Assembly (NCBI GenBank): GCA_002418295.1
Contig: DIDU01000190.1
Span: forward strand, 15,369 to 20,412
Direction of reading: 5' to 3'
DNA length: 5,044 nucleotides
DNA from: Carnobacterium sp. UBA5792
GTDB lineage: Bacteria > Bacillota > Bacilli > Lactobacillales > Carnobacteriaceae
Made by a program: the position numbers and the translations under genes. The notes beneath the pieces were generated by a model. It searched no databases and was not told where the DNA came from. It saw nothing but the letters and a program-made list of their open reading frames with translations. Shown here in pieces: positions 1 to 5,044 of the stretch; position 1 is the first letter of the stretch; every line of letters starts with the position of its first letter.

Positions 1-2
1 CT

Positions 3-515
3 TTTCGGGCAGGAGCAATAGAACAACTAGTCGTATGGGGCGAAAGAGTAGATGTTGATGTCGTTACTGGAAAAGCTGGCGGAGATCCAGCAGCGGTTGT
101 TTTTGATGCTGTACGACAAGCGAAACAACAAGAAGCAGATGTTTTAATAGTGGATACCGCAGGACGCTTGCAAAACAAAGTGAATTTAATGAATGAATTG
201 GAAAAAATGAAACGTGTGATTGAAAAGGAAGTCCCGGGAGGCCCGCATGAAGTTTTATTAGTACTTGATGCCACAACTGGTCAAAACGCCATGATTCAAG
301 CTAAACAGTTTAAACAAACTACGAATGTCTCAGGAATTGTTTTGACTAAACTGGATGGAACAGCTAAAGGCGGAATTGTTTTAGCCATTCGGAAAGAATT
401 GGACATCCCTGTTAAGTTTGTTGGTTTAGGCGAAGGTGTTGATGATTTACAGGAATTCGAACCTGGAGAATATGTTTATGGATTATTCAGTGAGCTTATT
501 CAAGAAACGATTTAA
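3..515 (+). CDS. ftsY: FtsY, signal recognition particle receptor GTPase (5'-truncated by window edge)
   Basis: This is the C-terminal 170 residues of the SRP receptor, which docks the Ffh-ribosome-nascent chain complex at the membrane and hydrolyses GTP jointly with Ffh. The reading frame is open from the window edge (first full codon at 3), so the A/N regions and P-loop lie upstream. Seen in the fragment: FRAGAIEQL at residues 1-9 (the SRP-GTPase insertion motif, normally DTFRAGA), then WGER, a DTAGRLQ G3 motif at about 51-57, a TKLDG G4 motif at 115-119, and the G5/closing region [13 protein letters not shown] at about 140-152. TGKAGGDPA near residue 25 and the short tail ending ETI fit FtsY rather than Ffh, because no M domain follows. 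The stop is TAA at 513-515, followed by a stem-loop terminator. Family assignment is secure; only the upstream part is unseen. Confidence 0.97.
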   Translation, partial: FRAGAIEQLVVWGERVDVDVVTGKAGGDPAAVVFDAVRQAKQQEADVLIVDTAGRLQNKVNLMNELEKMKRVIEKEVPGGPHEVLLVLDATTGQNAMIQAKQFKQTTNVSGIVLTKLDGTAKGGIVLAIRKELDIPVKFVGLGEGVDDLQEFEPGEYVYGLFSELIQETI

Positions 516-548
516 AACCGTTAGCAAGTAGCTTTTTTGTAGAAGATA

Positions 549-557
549 TGTTACGAT
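549..557 (+). promoter_or_regulatory. Weak extended -10 candidate ahead of the nested hairpin
   Basis: TG-T-TACGAT (549-557) has the extended -10 form also seen before rpsP, but no recognisable -35 lies at normal spacing. If used, transcription would start near 564, at the left end of the 565-644 inverted repeat, and the hairpin would then be in a leader RNA for the permease gene. The later candidate at 625-654 has both elements and is preferred. Confidence 0.2.
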
Positions 558-564
558 GATAAGC

Positions 565-644
565 GTGTTTTCAAAACCTAAAGTTTCTAATCTCTTGTTT
601 TGCAAGAGGTCAGAAACTTTTTGATTGGCCTTTTTTGAAAACAC
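565..644. repeat. 80-bp nested inverted repeat with perfect 12-bp ends
   Basis: GTGTTTTCAAAA at 565-576 is the exact reverse complement of TTTTGAAAACAC at 633-644. Nested inside is a second, 18-bp imperfect stem (580-597 with 603-620). The same tetranucleotide, AAGC, directly flanks both outer ends (561-564 and 645-648). The outer arms are also individually near-symmetrical (GTTTT-C-AAAAC at 567-577), so they could instead be paired protein-binding sites. A small mobile hairpin element (MITE-like) with a 4-bp target duplication is one reading, and an extended terminator structure is the other. The repeat is seen directly; its nature is inference. Confidence 0.6.
580..622 (+). terminator. Stem-loop terminator after ftsY
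   Basis: The arms at 580-597 and 603-620 pair over 18 positions with one A-C mismatch and one G-U wobble, around a 5-nt loop (TTTTG, 598-602). The stem ends in a T run (618-622), and a second run of six T follows at 631-636. It lies 65 nt past the ftsY stop, so it most simply ends the upstream ftsY transcript. No recognisable antiterminator (RAT-type) sequence competes with the stem: the outer 12-bp repeat encloses it and does not overlap it. Regulated attenuation is therefore not supported. Confidence 0.75.
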
Positions 645-654
645 AAGCTATTAT
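625..654 (+). promoter_or_regulatory. Candidate sigma-A promoter for the PTS permease gene
   Basis: TTGGCC (625-630, 4/6 to TTGACA) is followed after 18 nt by TATTAT (649-654, 5/6 to TATAAT). Predicted transcription start is near 661, giving an untranslated leader of about 37 nt that begins with a small hairpin, TTGCT-GAAA-AGCAA (661-674), just ahead of the ribosome binding site at 683-690. The position downstream of the ftsY terminator makes sense for an independently transcribed gene. The -35 is mediocre. Confidence 0.45.
635..649 (+). promoter_or_regulatory. cre-like site (possible CcpA operator)
   Basis: TTGAAAACACAAGCT fits the degenerate cre consensus WTGNAANCGNWNNCW at every defined position except the central G, which is A here. 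It sits in the spacer of the candidate promoter at 625-654, where a bound repressor would block transcription; this would suit a sugar permease under carbon catabolite control. The central CG is usually well conserved, and the site overlaps the right arm of the 565-644 repeat, so the match may be incidental. Confidence 0.3.
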
Positions 655-697
655 TTTCATTTGCTGAAAAGCAAGCATTTATAGAGGAGGAAACAAA

Positions 698-2296
698 TTG
701 AAAGACAAATTATTCGAGACGCTGCAAAAGATGGGTAAAACATTTATGCTGCCGATCGCATTGCTGCCTGTAGCCGGGTTGATGTTAGGAGTTGGCTCAT
801 CTTTTACAGGTGACTCTTTTGTTAACATGTACGATTTAGATTGGTTACTAGGAGAAGGGACGGTTCTTTATAATGTTCTAACGGTTTTTAAAGACTGTGG
901 TCAAATTATATTTGATAACTTACCGTTGCTTTTCGCAGTAGCTGTAGCATTGGGTATGGCAAAAGCTGCAAAAGAAGTTGCGGCATTATCAGCTGTTGTT
1001 GCTTACTTTATGATGTATGCCTCAATGACAAGTACCATTGTAAACTTTGGTAACCTTGAAAAGCTAAAAGAAACTCCAGGCCTGATTGGTTCTGTACTAG
1101 GATTTTCAGAAACAATGAATACCGGGGTTTTCGGTGGGATTATTATTGGTCTAATTGTAGCTTATCTACATAACCGTTTCTATAAAGTAGAGTTTCCGGA
1201 CGCTTTGTCATTCTTTGCAGGAACTCGCTTTGTTCCAATTATATCAGCGTTTGCGGCTGTTTTAACGGGCATGGTTCTCTCATTCCTATGGCCATATGCC
1301 GGTGCAGGAATCGCTTGGCTAGGTTCTGTTGTAGCTGATTTAGGCTATGTTGGTACCTTTTTATATGGGTTTATTTACCGGGCTCTGATTCCTTTGGGTC
1401 TGCATCATGTTTTTTACTTGCCATTTTGGCAAACAGCACTTGGAGGAACAGCAACGATTGGCGGTCATGTAGTAGAAGGCGCTCAAAATATTGTCTTTAC
1501 TCAATTAGGTAATGGGCAAGTGGTTGATCCTGAAGCTGCCAAATTTTTCTCTGGAATGTTCCCATTTATGATTTTTGGGTTCCCAGCAGCAGCATTTGCC
1601 ATGTACCAACAAGCTAAACCAGAACGCAAAAAAGATGTTAAAGGACTGATGATGTCTTCGTCTCTAACGTCGATTTTTACAGGAATCACAGAACCTCTTG
1701 AGTTCTCATTCTTGTTTGCTTCGCCATTCTTATATTTTGGCGTACATTGTGTACTAGCTGCATTTTCATTTGTATTGATGCATTTTCTACAGGTCGGCGT
1801 TGGATTGACTTTCTCAGGTGGACTACTTGATTTTGTATTATATGGTATATTACCTGGGCAAGGGATAACAAACTGGATTCCAGTGGTTCTTGTCGGAATC
1901 GTTTACGCATTTGTTTATTATTTTGTCTTTACGTTCTTTATTAAAAAATTCGATTTGAAGACACCAGGACGTGAAGATGATGTAGTTGAATCTAAGATGT
2001 ATACGAAAGCTGATTATCAAGCTAAAAAAGCTGGAGAAAAAGCAAACGTACCTGTTCAAGATGAATTATCTCATGATATCGTAACGGGTCTTGGCGGTGC
2101 TGATAACTTAATTGAAGTTGGAAACTGTGCCACACGTTTAAGAGTAACCGTAAAAGACGGCGGTTTAGTTAATCAAAACCAATTGAAATCAACAGGAGCA
2201 GCTGGAGTTGTCGTTAAAGGCAATAATGCTCAAGTTATTTATGGACCAAAAGTATCCAATATTAAATCAAATATTGAAGAATACCGTAACAAATAA
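698..2296 (+). CDS. PTS sugar permease EIICB, glucose/maltose (alpha-glucoside) superfamily
   Basis: This 532-residue membrane protein imports a sugar and phosphorylates it using phosphate relayed from PEP through HPr and a IIA protein. The N-terminal IIC domain (about 1-420) is highly hydrophobic, begins with KMGKTFMLPIALLPVAG (11-27), and carries FPDALSFFAGTRFVPII (166-182), GLHH (234-237) and the signature GITEPLEF (329-336), whose Glu332 is the family's sugar-binding acid. A linker starting KTPGRED (421-427) leads to a IIB domain (about 456-532) with the phosphocysteine motif NCATRLRVTVKD, Cys477. No IIA domain is fused, so a IIA-Glc-type partner must act in trans. The TTG start at 698 is supported by AGAGGAGG at 683-690, 7 nt upstream, and by the typical N-terminus. 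The sequence resembles MalX/MalP-type EIICB proteins of about 530 residues, suggesting maltose, glucose or a related glucoside, but the substrate cannot be fixed. No sugar hydrolase or regulator gene is adjacent. It stands between ftsY and ylxM, an unusual place. Confidence 0.93.
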   Translation: MKDKLFETLQKMGKTFMLPIALLPVAGLMLGVGSSFTGDSFVNMYDLDWLLGEGTVLYNVLTVFKDCGQIIFDNLPLLFAVAVALGMAKAAKEVAALSAVVAYFMMYASMTSTIVNFGNLEKLKETPGLIGSVLGFSETMNTGVFGGIIIGLIVAYLHNRFYKVEFPDALSFFAGTRFVPIISAFAAVLTGMVLSFLWPYAGAGIAWLGSVVADLGYVGTFLYGFIYRALIPLGLHHVFYLPFWQTALGGTATIGGHVVEGAQNIVFTQLGNGQVVDPEAAKFFSGMFPFMIFGFPAAAFAMYQQAKPERKKDVKGLMMSSSLTSIFTGITEPLEFSFLFASPFLYFGVHCVLAAFSFVLMHFLQVGVGLTFSGGLLDFVLYGILPGQGITNWIPVVLVGIVYAFVYYFVFTFFIKKFDLKTPGREDDVVESKMYTKADYQAKKAGEKANVPVQDELSHDIVTGLGGADNLIEVGNCATRLRVTVKDGGLVNQNQLKSTGAAGVVVKGNNAQVIYGPKVSNIKSNIEEYRNK

Positions 2297-2308
2297 AATG
2301 CTATAAAG

Positions 2309-2333
2309 AAAGTGGGACATTGTTCCTGACTTT
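2309..2333 (+). repeat. Imperfect hairpin just after the permease gene
   Basis: AAAGT-GGGAC (2309-2318) pairs with GTTCC (2322-2326) and ACTTT (2329-2333), with a 2-nt bulge and a 3-nt loop. It starts 12 nt past the stop codon and has only four T at its end, so it would be a weak terminator alone. Its GTGGGACA core resembles the ends of hairpin-rich intergenic repeats found in Lactobacillales and Listeria genomes (recalled, not searched). Confidence 0.4.
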
Positions 2334-2364
2334 TAGAGCTTGTATCAGAAAAATGATGAAGAAG

Positions 2365-2405
2365 AAGAAAGAGGATGAGACTTTTGTCTTGTCCTCTTTC
2401 TTTAT
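2365..2405 (+). terminator. Long stem-loop, probable terminator of the permease gene
   Basis: The arms at 2365-2381 and 2386-2402 pair over 17 positions, with two G-U wobbles and no mismatch, around a TTTT loop (2382-2385). The right arm ends CTCTTTCTT and is followed by TAT, so the U-tract is pyrimidine-rich but interrupted. Its position, 69 nt after the permease stop and ahead of the ylxM promoter region, supports termination. It could equally be one end of a dispersed intergenic repeat, since the 5' GAAAGTGGGACA at 2308-2319 can partly pair with the right arm. Confidence 0.65.
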
Positions 2406-2469
2406 GAAACAAAAAGCTGTATTTGCAGTTCCAATTAACTTAAAATATCGATAAAACACGCTAAAGCTA

Positions 2470-2498
2470 TTGACTAATCAAGCGATAATGAGTACGCT
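2470..2498 (+). promoter_or_regulatory. Candidate promoter for ylxM-ffh
   Basis: TTGACT (2470-2475, 5/6 to TTGACA) is followed after 17 nt by TACGCT (2493-2498, only 3/6 to TATAAT). A 5-bp inverted repeat, AAGCG (2480-2484) and CGCTT (2495-2499), spans the spacer and -10, an arrangement that could serve as an operator. The start would be near 2505, leaving a leader of about 54 nt. The rest of the 262-nt gap between the permease gene and ylxM, apart from the two hairpins, shows nothing else I can support. Confidence 0.35.
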
Positions 2499-2558
2499 TA
2501 AGAGGTGTGTAAACGAGAAACACTTGACATCAGTTGAGATAAAGAAAGAAGGGTAAAA

Positions 2559-2903
2559 GTGGAAATAGAAAGAACGAATCGTATGAATAGATTATTCGAT
2601 TTTTATGGATCTTTGCTGACTGAAAAACAACGAAGTTATATGTTATTGTATTTTGCAGATGATTATTCTTTAGGAGAAATTGCAGAGGATTTTGAAGTGA
2701 GCCGACAAGCTATTTATGATAATATCCGACGAACAGAGCAGATACTGACCGATTATGAACGCAAGCTTCACTTAGTAGAAAACTTCACTCAGTTAGAAGA
2801 AACCCTTGATGAATTTTCTGTTTATGTAAATGACCACTACCCAAAAGATGAAGTACTGCAAAGATTTATCCAAAAGCTTAAAAAAGAAACAAATGAAGAA
2901 TAA
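2559..2903 (+). CDS. ylxM: YlxM/p13 family protein, SRP-associated helix-turn-helix protein
   Basis: This 114-residue protein belongs to the UPF0122 (YlxM/p13) family, nearly always encoded directly before ffh. It resembles sigma factor region 4: [16 protein letters not shown] (20-35) is followed by a helix-turn-helix, [28 protein letters not shown] (36-63). The C-terminal third is acidic and helical ([16 protein letters not shown]). Work on Streptococcus YlxM points to a role in modulating SRP GTPase activity and membrane protein delivery, not classical transcription control; that is family knowledge and not visible here. The start is GTG at 2559, with a GAAGGG ribosome binding site (2548-2553) 5 nt upstream. 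The resulting N-terminus, [16 protein letters not shown], matches the usual family start, which argues against the internal ATG at 2583. It ends 17 nt before the ffh start and is surely co-transcribed with it. Confidence 0.93.
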   Translation: MEIERTNRMNRLFDFYGSLLTEKQRSYMLLYFADDYSLGEIAEDFEVSRQAIYDNIRRTEQILTDYERKLHLVENFTQLEETLDEFSVYVNDHYPKDEVLQRFIQKLKKETNEE

Positions 2904-2904
2904 A

Positions 2905-2915
2905 AGGAATGGTGA
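2905..2915 (+). promoter_or_regulatory. Split ribosome binding site that decides the ffh start
   Basis: AGGA (2905-2908) directly abuts the ATG at 2909, leaving no spacing, so that ATG is unlikely to be used. GGTGA (2911-2915), matching the 3' part of the consensus AAGGAGGTGA, lies 5 nt ahead of the ATG at 2921 and, with the upstream purines, positions initiation there. The canonical Ffh N-terminus MAFEGL also begins at 2921. Confidence 0.6.
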
Positions 2916-2920
2916 ATGAA

Positions 2921-4345
2921 ATGGCATTTGAAGGATTATCAGAACGCCTGCAAAATGCGATGGCAAAAATGCGTCGCAAAGGCAAAGTTTCGGAAGCAGA
3001 CGTAAAAGAAATGATGCGCGAAGTGCGCCTTGCTTTATTAGAAGCGGACGTTAACTTTAAAGTTGTGAAAGACTTTGTAAAGACAGTTAGCAACCGTGCA
3101 GTAGGATCAGAAGTATTAGAAAGCCTTTCTCCTAGCCAACAAATCATTAAAATTGTTAGTGAGGAATTGACTAATTTAATGGGCGGCGAACAAAGCACGA
3201 TTCAAATGGCTGCAAAAGCTCCTACTGTAGTAATGATGGTAGGGTTACAAGGTGCAGGTAAAACAACTACTGCTGGGAAGCTAGCTAACCACTTAAGAAA
3301 AACACAGAATAAACGGCCTTTAATGGTTGCTGCAGATATTTATCGTCCTGCAGCTATTCAACAATTGGAAACATTAGGAGAACAATTGGATATCCCTGTT
3401 TTTTCAATGGGAGATAAAGTAAGTCCAGTAGAAATTGCTAAACAAGGTATTCAAAAGGCTAAAGAAGAACATCGTGATTTTGTTATTATCGATACAGCAG
3501 GGCGTTTGCAAATCGATGAAACATTGATGACTGAATTATCTGATATTAAGGCTGCTGTTGATCCAACTGAGATTTTCGTAGTAGTAGATGCAATGACAGG
3601 ACAAGAGGCTGCAAATGTAGCTGATTCTTTTAATCAACAACTGGACATTACCGGAGTAATTTTAACAAAATTAGATGGGGATACTCGTGGTGGGGCAGCT
3701 CTTTCTATTCGTTCCGTTACAGGCAAGCCAATCAAATTTGTTGGTCAAGGAGAAAAGTTAGACGCTTTAGAACCCTTCTATCCAGACCGGATGGCTAATC
3801 GTATCTTAGGTATGGGCGACATGTTGACATTGATTGAGAAAGCCCAACAAGATTTTGATGAGAAAAAGAATGAAGAAATGGCTAAAAAGCTTAAAGAGAA
3901 CAGTTTTGATTTTAATGATTTCATTGAACAAATGGACCAAGTCAGCAATATGGGACCAATAGAAGACATCTTAAAAATGATTCCAGGCATGAGCAATGCT
4001 CCAGGCTTAGAAAATTTGCAAATTGATCCAAAAGACATGGCTCGCATGAAAGCCATTGTGTTATCTATGACGCCAAAAGAACGTGAAAATCCTGATCTTT
4101 TATCACAAAGCAGAAGACGTCGGATCGCTAGAGGTTCAGGACGTCCAATAGCTGAAGTAAACCGCTTGATCAAACAATTTAACGAATCGAAAAAAATGAT
4201 GAGTAAAATGTCTAAAGGAAATCTTGATGGATTAGATGGTATGTTTGGACAAGGGGTCAAAGGTAAAATAGGCAAAATGGCGATGAATTCAATGGTGCGC
4301 AAGAATAAGAAAAAAGTTAAAAAGAAAAATAAAAAGAAACGCTAA
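2921..4345 (+). CDS. ffh: Ffh (SRP54), signal recognition particle GTPase
   Basis: Ffh binds signal sequences emerging from the ribosome and, with the scRNA/4.5S RNA, delivers the complex to FtsY. From ATG 2921 it has 474 residues: an N domain (1 to about 90, MAFEGLSERLQ, with ALLEADV), a G domain with P-loop GLQGAGKTTT (108-117), DIYRPAA (139-145), DTAGRL (191-196) and TKLDGD (249-254), then LGMGD (296-300) leading to a methionine-rich M domain (about 297-435). The RNA-binding segment SRRRRIARGSG is at 397-407, after SMTPKERENPDLL. A lysine/arginine-rich tail (about 460-474) makes it somewhat longer than Bacillus Ffh (about 446). An ATG at 2909 would add four residues (MVNE) but has no spaced ribosome binding site. 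It lies 17 nt after ylxM and its GTPase partner ftsY is upstream in the window. All motifs are intact. The scRNA gene is not in the window. Confidence 0.97.
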   Translation: MAFEGLSERLQNAMAKMRRKGKVSEADVKEMMREVRLALLEADVNFKVVKDFVKTVSNRAVGSEVLESLSPSQQIIKIVSEELTNLMGGEQSTIQMAAKAPTVVMMVGLQGAGKTTTAGKLANHLRKTQNKRPLMVAADIYRPAAIQQLETLGEQLDIPVFSMGDKVSPVEIAKQGIQKAKEEHRDFVIIDTAGRLQIDETLMTELSDIKAAVDPTEIFVVVDAMTGQEAANVADSFNQQLDITGVILTKLDGDTRGGAALSIRSVTGKPIKFVGQGEKLDALEPFYPDRMANRILGMGDMLTLIEKAQQDFDEKKNEEMAKKLKENSFDFNDFIEQMDQVSNMGPIEDILKMIPGMSNAPGLENLQIDPKDMARMKAIVLSMTPKERENPDLLSQSRRRRIARGSGRPIAEVNRLIKQFNESKKMMSKMSKGNLDGLDGMFGQGVKGKIGKMAMNSMVRKNKKKVKKKNKKKR

Positions 4346-4369
4346 GAGAAGTTTCGTAAAAAAACAGAG

Positions 4370-4391
4370 TGTAAAGAAAAAACACTTTACA
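4370..4391. repeat. Inverted repeat in the ffh-rpsP gap
   Basis: TGTAAAG (4370-4376) and CTTTACA (4385-4391) are perfect complements around an A-rich 8-nt loop. An overlapping alternative, AGTGT (4368-4372) with ACACT (4382-4386), is mutually exclusive with it. No U-tract follows, so it is not a terminator on the + strand. The right arm contains the -35 of the rpsP promoter candidate, so it could be a regulator site or be incidental in this AT-rich gap. Confidence 0.4.
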
Positions 4392-4414
4392 AGGATGTAA
4401 ATTCCTGTTACTAT
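4386..4414 (+). promoter_or_regulatory. Extended -10 promoter for rpsP-khpA
   Basis: TTTACA (4386-4391, 5/6 to TTGACA) is followed after 17 nt by TACTAT (4409-4414, 4/6), preceded by a TG at 4406-4407 in the extended -10 position. The start would be near 4421, about 30 nt before rpsP. This would let rpsP and khpA be transcribed independently, in addition to read-through from ffh, since no terminator separates them. Confidence 0.55.
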
Positions 4415-4450
4415 ACTTAGTGAAAGATAGTTAATGGAGGTGTAAGAAAT

Positions 4451-4723
4451 ATGGCAGTAAAAATCCGTTTAAAACGTATGGGTTCTAAAAGAAATCCTTT
4501 TTACCGTATTGTAGTTGCAGATGCTCGTGCTCCACGTGATGGACGTTTCATCGAGCCTGTTGGCACATACAACCCAGTTGTTGAACCAGCTGAAGTTAAA
4601 TTGGACGAAGAATTAGTATTAAAATGGTTAGCCGATGGCGCTCAACCTTCTGATACAGTTCGTAACATCCTTTCAAAAGAGGGCATTATGAAAAAATTCC
4701 ATGATTCAAAAAACACTAAGTAA
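4451..4723 (+). CDS. rpsP: 30S ribosomal protein S16
   Basis: S16 is a primary-to-secondary binding protein of the 16S rRNA 5' domain, needed for 30S assembly. The 90 residues match the family's usual length in Bacillota and contain the diagnostic N-terminus [24 protein letters not shown] (in parts), then [18 protein letters not shown] and a C-terminal [18 protein letters not shown]. The start is set by a strong GGAGGTG ribosome binding site (4436-4442), 8 nt before the ATG. It is 105 nt downstream of ffh, with its own promoter candidate in that gap, and only 14 nt ahead of the khpA start. The sequence shows no abnormality. Confidence 0.98.
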   Translation: MAVKIRLKRMGSKRNPFYRIVVADARAPRDGRFIEPVGTYNPVVEPAEVKLDEELVLKWLADGAQPSDTVRNILSKEGIMKKFHDSKNTK

Positions 4724-4737
4724 AAAGGATGAGAACT

Positions 4738-4980
4738 ATGGCTGACATGAATGAATTAGTTCTTACCATTATTCGTCCTCTTGTTAATCATCCGGAGGAA
4801 CTAGTACTTGATATCAAAGAATCAAAAGATTTTTCAGAATATCATCTATCTGTTCACCCTGATGATATTGGACGTGTAATCGGGAAAAAAGGTCGCGTAG
4901 CAAAAGCTATTCGGACAATCGTTTACAGCGTTAGAGTCTCAGGACCAAAGCGTATTAGATTAACGATTGTCAATAGCTAA
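4738..4980 (+). CDS. khpA: KhpA, KH-domain RNA-binding protein (YlqC family)
   Basis: KhpA is a small RNA-binding protein that, in streptococci, pairs with KhpB (Jag/EloR) and affects cell-wall elongation and division; this role is known from the family, not visible here. From ATG 4738 it has 80 residues (family about 75-85): MADMNELVLTIIRPLV, then a KH core HPDDIGRVIGKKGRVAKAIRTIV (about 40-62 in outline) with the RNA-gripping GxxG loop GKKG at 49-52, and a final beta strand RIRLTIVNS. An in-frame ATG at 4729 overlaps the AAGGA ribosome binding site (4725-4729) and so cannot be used efficiently; 4738 sits 8 nt after it. It follows rpsP closely, the standard neighbour, and is followed by an intrinsic terminator, so it closes the operon. 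Confidence 0.95.
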   Translation: MADMNELVLTIIRPLVNHPEELVLDIKESKDFSEYHLSVHPDDIGRVIGKKGRVAKAIRTIVYSVRVSGPKRIRLTIVNS

Positions 4981-4996
4981 AATTCTTAAAAGAAGT

Positions 4997-5026
4997 AAAC
5001 CATTTCTAAAAGAGATGGTTTTTTTT
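4997..5026 (+). terminator. Intrinsic terminator closing the ylxM-ffh-rpsP-khpA operon
   Basis: AAACCATTTC (4997-5006) pairs with GAGATGGTTT (5012-5021) over 10 bp, one of them a T-G wobble, around a TAAAA loop. An uninterrupted run of eight T (5019-5026) follows. It begins 16 nt after the khpA stop. The remaining 18 nt of the window contain no recognisable gene start. Confidence 0.9.
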
Positions 5027-5044
5027 ATTTCTCTTGCTTCATTA

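Noticed and set aside
64..276. A 70-codon minus-strand open frame within ftsY
   Set aside because: It is antisense to the conserved GTPase motifs of ftsY and shows no protein family features.
565..644. BglG/GlcT-type antiterminator (RAT) controlling the permease gene
   Set aside because: The outer repeat encloses the terminator stem without competing with it, and no recognisable RAT sequence or linked antiterminator gene is present.
1501..2059. Several minus-strand open frames of 62-74 codons within the permease gene
   Set aside because: All are antisense shadows of the conserved EIICB coding sequence, overlapping each other, without supporting signals.
2524..2529. Perfect -35 hexamer TTGACA upstream of ylxM
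   Set aside because: At 16-18 nt downstream there is only AAGAAGGG-type sequence, which is the ylxM ribosome binding site and not a -10.
3778..4302. A 174-codon open frame on the minus strand within ffh
   Set aside because: It lies wholly antisense to the intact, conserved M domain of ffh, has no recognisable domain and no ribosome binding site evidence; it is a by-product of ffh codon use.
4300..4345. Programmed frameshift in the A-rich end of ffh
   Set aside because: No A-AAA-AAG heptamer occurs in the required frame, and the reading frame ends in a normal lysine-rich tail and stop.
4412..4417. TATACT as the -10 of the rpsP promoter
   Set aside because: It is a better hexamer than TACTAT, but the spacing from TTTACA would be 20 nt; TACTAT gives 17 nt and an extended TG.

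Overview
The window is a conserved housekeeping locus of a low-GC Gram-positive bacterium. Gene order (ftsY, ylxM, ffh, rpsP, khpA), purine-rich Shine-Dalgarno sequences (AGAGGAGG, GGAGGTG), use of TTG and GTG starts, and the protein sequences themselves point to Bacillota, most likely Lactobacillales (a Carnobacterium- or Enterococcus-like organism). The order-level guess rests on general resemblance, not on a search.

Layout. 1-515: the 3' part of ftsY, the SRP receptor GTPase, with its beginning outside the window. 516-697: a gap holding a strong stem-loop terminator nested inside a perfect 12-bp inverted repeat (565-644), then a candidate promoter with a cre-like site. 698-2296: a complete PTS permease (EIICB) of the glucose/maltose/alpha-glucoside superfamily, alone in its own transcription unit. 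2297-2558: a gap with two hairpins, the second probably a terminator for the permease gene, then a weak candidate promoter. 2559-4980: ylxM, ffh, rpsP and khpA, tightly spaced on the + strand, closed by a clear intrinsic terminator at 4997-5026. An additional promoter sits in the ffh-rpsP gap.

How the genes work together. FtsY and Ffh are the two SRP-type GTPases that bring ribosomes making membrane proteins to the membrane, and YlxM is a small helix-turn-helix-like protein encoded with Ffh and implicated in SRP function. RpsP (ribosomal protein S16) and KhpA (KH-domain RNA-binding protein) link this to ribosome assembly and RNA biology. The sugar permease has no evident functional tie to these genes. 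It interrupts an order (ftsY-ylxM-ffh) that is usually contiguous or nearly so, and carries its own candidate promoter and terminators, so it looks like a lineage-specific insertion.

No undescribed multi-gene system is visible. The most unusual items are non-coding: the 80-bp nested inverted repeat with matching AAGC flanks, related short sequence on the far side of the permease gene, and a hairpin pair after that gene that resembles a dispersed intergenic repeat.
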